From positions 992,001 through 1,056,000 of the forward strand of contig NZ_JHZY01000002.1 of assembly GCF_000687915.1 (NCBI RefSeq): 64,000 nt of DNA, in the 5' to 3' direction. Made by a program: the position numbers and the translations under genes. Under the pieces are notes generated by a model that was not told where the DNA came from, made no database searches, and worked only from the letters and a program-made list of their open reading frames with translations. Shown here piece by piece: positions 60,877-64,000 of this stretch. Position 1 is the stretch's first letter. Each line of letters starts with the position of its first letter. Source of the stretch: Leeuwenhoekiella sp. MAR_2009_132 (GTDB taxonomy: Bacteria; Bacteroidota; Bacteroidia; Flavobacteriales; Flavobacteriaceae).

Positions 60877-61932
60877 TTATTCCGCTTTACGCAAAGATTC
60901 CATATCAATTACAAAACGATATTTTACATCACCCTTAATAACGCGTTCGTAAGCTTCATTAATAGTGTTCATATCGATTATCTCAATATCACTTACAATA
61001 TTGTGTTTTCCACAGAAATCAAGCATTTCCTGAGTTTCTTTTATTCCACCTATTAGCGATCCTGCAATACTTTTACGTCCTAAAATTAAGTTACCTCCAT
61101 GCATAGGCTCGAGCGGCTCTACAGCTCCTACCATACACATTGTAGAATCAATTTTAAGTAAATTTAAATACGGGTTGGTATCGTGTCCTACAGGTACAGT
61201 ATTTAATAAGAAGTCAAAAGTACCGTTATGTTGCTTCATTGCTTCGGCATCCTTAGAAATCAACACTTCATCAGCACCTAAACGTTTTGCATCTTTACCT
61301 TTTTCAGGACTTGTGGTAATCATCACAACATGTGCTCCCATAGCGTGGGCAAATTTGATACCCATATGTCCTAAACCACCTAAACCTATAACGCCTACTT
61401 TATCTCCTTTTTTCACATTCCAGTGATTTAGTGGAGAAAATGTGGTAATACCAGCACATAATAAGGGTGCTACGGCTTTTTCGTCTAGATTTTCAGGAAC
61501 GCTTAAAACGTAATAGTTATCTACAATGATTTCTTCAGAATAACCACCAAAGGTATGCCCTCCTAGATGCTTATCTTTGCCGTTATAAGTACCTACCATT
61601 CCCTGCTCACAAAATTGCTCTAAATCGTGTTTGCATGGTTCGCACTCACGGCAAGAATCTACCATACATCCTACACCTACCGTGTCACCTACTTTAATGT
61701 TAGTAACCTCGTTTCCTACTTCAAGTACTTTACCTATAATTTCGTGCCCGGGAACTACAGGGTATTTTGAACCACCCCAATCGTTACGTACCGTATGTAT
61801 ATCACTGTGGCAAACACCACAATATGTAATTTTAATTTTAACGTCACGAGGCTTTACGTCTCTACGTTCAATTATTATTTGTTTTAATTCCGCTTTGGCA
61901 TCTGCTGCGCCATATGCTTTTACTTCGCTCAT
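60877..61932 (-). CDS. Zinc-dependent NAD(P) alcohol dehydrogenase (YahK/CAD-like)
   Basis: This 351-aa medium-chain dehydrogenase has catalytic zinc ligands Cys36 region (CGVCHSDIH), GHEIIGKV with His, the structural zinc Cys quartet (CRECEPCKHDLEQFC, about 92-106) and the Rossmann motif GLGGLGHMG (about 180-188). The overall pattern is closest to the YahK / cinnamyl-alcohol-type aldehyde reductases that use NADPH. It would reduce aldehydes to alcohols in the cytoplasm. The gene stands alone between treS and an EamA transporter. Substrate not determined. Confidence 0.92.
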   Translation of the reverse strand: MSEVKAYGAADAKAELKQIIIERRDVKPRDVKIKITYCGVCHSDIHTVRNDWGGSKYPVVPGHEIIGKVLEVGNEVTNIKVGDTVGVGCMVDSCRECEPCKHDLEQFCEQGMVGTYNGKDKHLGGHTFGGYSEEIIVDNYYVLSVPENLDEKAVAPLLCAGITTFSPLNHWNVKKGDKVGVIGLGGLGHMGIKFAHAMGAHVVMITTSPEKGKDAKRLGADEVLISKDAEAMKQHNGTFDFLLNTVPVGHDTNPYLNLLKIDSTMCMVGAVEPLEPMHGGNLILGRKSIAGSLIGGIKETQEMLDFCGKHNIVSDIEIIDMNTINEAYERVIKGDVKYRFVIDMESLRKAE

Positions 61933-62060
61933 ACTAATATTTATTTTAAGTAAAATAACGCTATTACAAAGCGAAAATTAAAATGAATAGATCTATTTAA
62001 ATTAAGTTTAACGCATATACCTAACCTAGGTTAATAAACCAGGTTATTGTAAGTTATTTT

Positions 62061-62915
62061 TTAGGAAGTAACCTTTCGGTTGAGACGGGAAATAAAGAAA
62101 CTACTTATTAAAATTAAACTTCCTCCTAGGTAGGTATTCCACGTTAGTTTCTCATCTAAAACTAAAAAACTTAGAATCACAGCACTTAAAACTTCTAGAT
62201 ACATTAATGAAGTTGCTGTTGTGGCGTTTAAATGTTTTAAACCAAAGAAAAACAAACTAAAAACAACGATACCAATGAGTAATGCATAAAAAACTGCAAT
62301 TCCTAATTGTGCCGGTACGGGTGTTTCCATAGTAAACAAAAAGGGTAGAAATAATAAGGCTCCACCTAAATTTTGAAAGAAAAGTAATTGTTTTTTATTA
62401 TAGTTTGGGGTCTGTCGTTTAAAAATACAAACAAAAAAAGCATAACCTACAGCAGACATAATAGATGCCATCATCCCTACAAAATCATTAGATTCAAAAC
62501 TAAATGGCTTGTTGAGATAGGTAATAGCTATGCCCACAAAGGCGAGAACCATTAAATATATCTGAGTTCTTTTTATTGGAGATTTATAAACTAAAGTTTC
62601 AATAAGCGTAACAAATAATGGGTAGACATAAAAGAGAACCACCGCATTACCAATTGAGGTATAAATAAAGGCAACTAGGTAAAAATATAGGCGTACAGCA
62701 TTAATCACTGTCGCAAGAATGAGCATTTTATAATCTCCTGTAATCTTAATTTCTCTGTTGTAAATAAGAGAGGGAAGTAAAAAAAGAACGGGTACCCCAA
62801 CTCTAAACCAGCCGATGGTACCCGTTGTTAAACTAGGCATTGCTTTTATAAGTATACCATTAAAACCTGCAATACAGGCCGCTATTACCACTGCGAATAT
62901 TGCTTTTTTAGTCAC
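62061..62915 (-). CDS. EamA/DMT-family transporter
   Basis: This 284-aa ten-helix membrane protein of the EamA family has MTKKAIFAVVIAACIAGFNGILIKA at the start, a first repeat ending VLFYVYPLFVTLIETLVYK and a second ending LMYLEVLSAVILSFLVLDEKLTWN. Third EamA gene in the window; the three share only general family similarity by eye. It starts 16 bp after the DnaJ-KTSC gene stop on the same strand and so may be cotranscribed with it. Substrate unknown. Confidence 0.88.
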   Translation of the reverse strand: MTKKAIFAVVIAACIAGFNGILIKAMPSLTTGTIGWFRVGVPVLFLLPSLIYNREIKITGDYKMLILATVINAVRLYFYLVAFIYTSIGNAVVLFYVYPLFVTLIETLVYKSPIKRTQIYLMVLAFVGIAITYLNKPFSFESNDFVGMMASIMSAVGYAFFVCIFKRQTPNYNKKQLLFFQNLGGALLFLPFLFTMETPVPAQLGIAVFYALLIGIVVFSLFFFGLKHLNATTATSLMYLEVLSAVILSFLVLDEKLTWNTYLGGSLILISSFFISRLNRKVTS

Positions 62916-62931
62916 TTATAAAATATATAGA

Positions 62932-63381
62932 TTATGCTTCCTGCAATTCGCGTTTAGATTTGCGATAGGTATAGCTTGTGTAAATATTACGTTTTGCAAA
63001 ACGCACTTGATTACCTGCATTGTGAAACTTTAAAAAGACATTACGCGGTACACCAAAATACTCATAGGTACTGCCATCTGTAAAGGTAATTTCAAGAAGA
63101 ACTCCCTTATGCTGATAATCAACAATACCTTCAGAATTAATTACTGCTGTATAATTTTCTAAATTGGCAGCTGTAGTTTCTGGAGCGATACTTACTAAAA
63201 AGTGATATCCATCTATAATCTCCCGACTTTTTAACTCTGCTTCTTCTTTTAGTACGTCACCATCCTGAAATTTATCTGGATGCCATTCTTTTACAAGATT
63301 CCGGTAAGCCGTTTTAAGTTGCTTAAGATCAGCATTCTTATCTGTGTTAAATAATTTTCGGTAGGCTGTAATACGTTTCAT
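62932..63381 (-). CDS. DnaJ-domain protein with KTSC domain
   Basis: This 149-aa protein (start ATG 63381, MKRITAYRKLF; an upstream in-frame ATG adds only 8 residues) has a J domain (about 4-62) with the HPD motif in KEWHPDKFQDGD, which activates Hsp70 ATPase, and a C-terminal KTSC domain (about 85-135; YTAVINSEGIVDYQHKGVLLEITFTDGSTYEYFGVP), a fold tied to lysyl-tRNA synthetase tails. Function of the combination unknown; nucleic-acid binding plus chaperone recruitment is a guess. Upstream of the EamA gene. Confidence 0.85.
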   Translation of the reverse strand: MKRITAYRKLFNTDKNADLKQLKTAYRNLVKEWHPDKFQDGDVLKEEAELKSREIIDGYHFLVSIAPETTAANLENYTAVINSEGIVDYQHKGVLLEITFTDGSTYEYFGVPRNVFLKFHNAGNQVRFAKRNIYTSYTYRKSKRELQEA

Positions 63382-63571
63382 TGCGTCATTTTTTAGAAGC
63401 CGCAAATCTAAGCTTTTTAAATCACGTAAAACATAGGTGTCATTATTATTCCCAAAGAGTTTATTTAAAACGATTAATGATGCTTATCAATTTAAGTTCA
63501 AATAGTTAACGTTGCCTAATCTATAAAGTATTTATGATTAATGAATAGCACATAATAAAAGGCTGTTGGGT

Positions 63572-64000
63572 CTAGTCTAAATCTTTCCACCACATATGAG
63601 TTTGACAGGTATTATTTAGATGCATAAGCTGTCCCAGTCTGGGTAATGTGTAGTTTAAATTATTTTCTATCGCATACCTTACAAACAAATCAGCTGGTTC
63701 TGTCCAACTGTGAAAGGCTAATTTAAATCCTGCCCAATGATAAGGCGTGGCAATTTTTACTTTTGCGTCTATTGCAGCTATAACACTTTCTCTAGGAAAC
63801 ATATGAATCTGGCTCCATTTCTCTCCGTATTGACCGCATTCAATAAATCCAAAATCAAAAGGTCCTAATTTCTCTCCTATATCTTTAAAATGAGCTCCAA
63901 ATCCCCCATCACCAGAATGAAACAGGTTTTGGGTAGCTGTCTTAAAAACCCAACCACCCCAAAGAGATTTAGCACGATCCCGTAAACCCCGTCCCGAAAA
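63572..64000 (-). CDS. Metallo-beta-lactamase-fold hydrolase (NAPE-PLD/UlaG-like), N-terminus cut off
   Basis: The last 142 codons are visible; the gene runs off the right end. The frame starts with SGRGLRDRAKSLWGGWVF and contains FHSGDGGFGAHF (metal-binding GD with flanking glycine), KLGPFDFGFIECGQYGEKWSQIHMFPRE, and ATPYHWAGFKLAFHSW with a late His, all typical of the NAPE-PLD / UlaG-type metallo-beta-lactamase fold. Such enzymes hydrolyse phosphodiester or lactone bonds. The N-terminal HxHxDH zinc motif is outside the window. Substrate unknown. Confidence 0.85.
   Translation of the reverse strand, partial: FSGRGLRDRAKSLWGGWVFKTATQNLFHSGDGGFGAHFKDIGEKLGPFDFGFIECGQYGEKWSQIHMFPRESVIAAIDAKVKIATPYHWAGFKLAFHSWTEPADLFVRYAIENNLNYTLPRLGQLMHLNNTCQTHMWWKDLD

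Noticed and set aside
61631..61981. 116-codon plus-strand frame opposite the alcohol dehydrogenase
   Set aside because: Shadow of a well-supported zinc dehydrogenase; no start or homology support.
1..64000. CRISPR array, prophage, transposon or rRNA/tRNA
   Set aside because: No regularly spaced direct repeats, integrase, transposase, phage structural gene or tRNA cloverleaf was seen on either strand.

Overview
The window is ordinary chromosome from a member of the Bacteroidota, almost certainly a (probably marine) Flavobacteriaceae. The evidence is low GC, near absence of Shine-Dalgarno sites, many promoters with the Bacteroidota -7 box TAnnTTTG, and family-typical proteins: a TonB-dependent receptor with a carboxypeptidase-like N-terminal domain, fused CcsB-CcsA, the Bacteroidota form of PEP carboxylase, DUF4251, DUF4494, DUF2520 and short HPF. 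I see no phage, transposon, integron, CRISPR array, rRNA or tRNA. The genus cannot be fixed from the sequence alone.

Layout. 1-3.3 kb: end of parE, parC and mscL. 3.4-8.8 kb: a receiver-only response regulator converging on a TPR histidine kinase, a small lipoprotein, an XRE regulator facing an M14 peptidase across a 290-bp region with five copies of a 12-bp palindrome, then an Lrp/AsnC regulator. 8.9-19.3 kb: PEP carboxylase, DinB, a YdeI-CDGSH fusion, KdsC, a DUF2520 protein, CcsBA, fumarase C and a 56-aa membrane protein. 19.4-28.1 kb, all minus strand: a plug-like secreted protein, a TonB receptor, ArsC, RF2 and the transglutaminase / alpha-E / ATP-grasp trio, whose transglutaminase has a polyglutamine tail. 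28.2-33.3 kb: a zinc metalloprotease followed by a dehydratase / ketosynthase / ACP cassette and a nitroreductase. 33.4-38.5 kb: a cysteine-free ArsC-like protein with HPF, TerC, two nucleoside deaminases, an FNT channel and a DUF4251 lipoprotein. 38.5-49.1 kb: an NhaC-type transporter behind a compact SAM-I-like riboswitch, DUF4494, ThiE, a cold-shock protein, two EamA transporters, a PepSY protein, and an MsrA / small protein / SelO operon. 49.1-64 kb: YtxH-like and DUF6268-like proteins, LpxD, a GH3 glucosidase downstream of a Crp/Fnr regulator with a matching palindrome, VF530, a zinc-ribbon SDR-like protein, a second cold-shock protein with a leader of about 300 nt, a TreS-maltokinase fusion, a zinc alcohol dehydrogenase, a third EamA transporter, a DnaJ-KTSC protein and a truncated metallo-beta-lactamase-fold hydrolase.

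Functional themes. Envelope and respiration genes (CcsBA, LpxD, KdsC, FumC, TonB receptor) mix with redox repair (SelO, MsrA, ArsC, nitroreductase) and small regulatory units. The most unusual items are the shortened SAM-I-like riboswitch with a built-in 8-bp anti-P3 strand before the NhaC-type gene, the palindrome array between the XRE gene and the M14 peptidase, the Crp/Fnr recognition helix that predicts the palindrome before the GH3 gene, and several domain-level oddities (YdeI-CDGSH, cysteine-free ArsC, a zinc-ribbon SDR without the catalytic Tyr).
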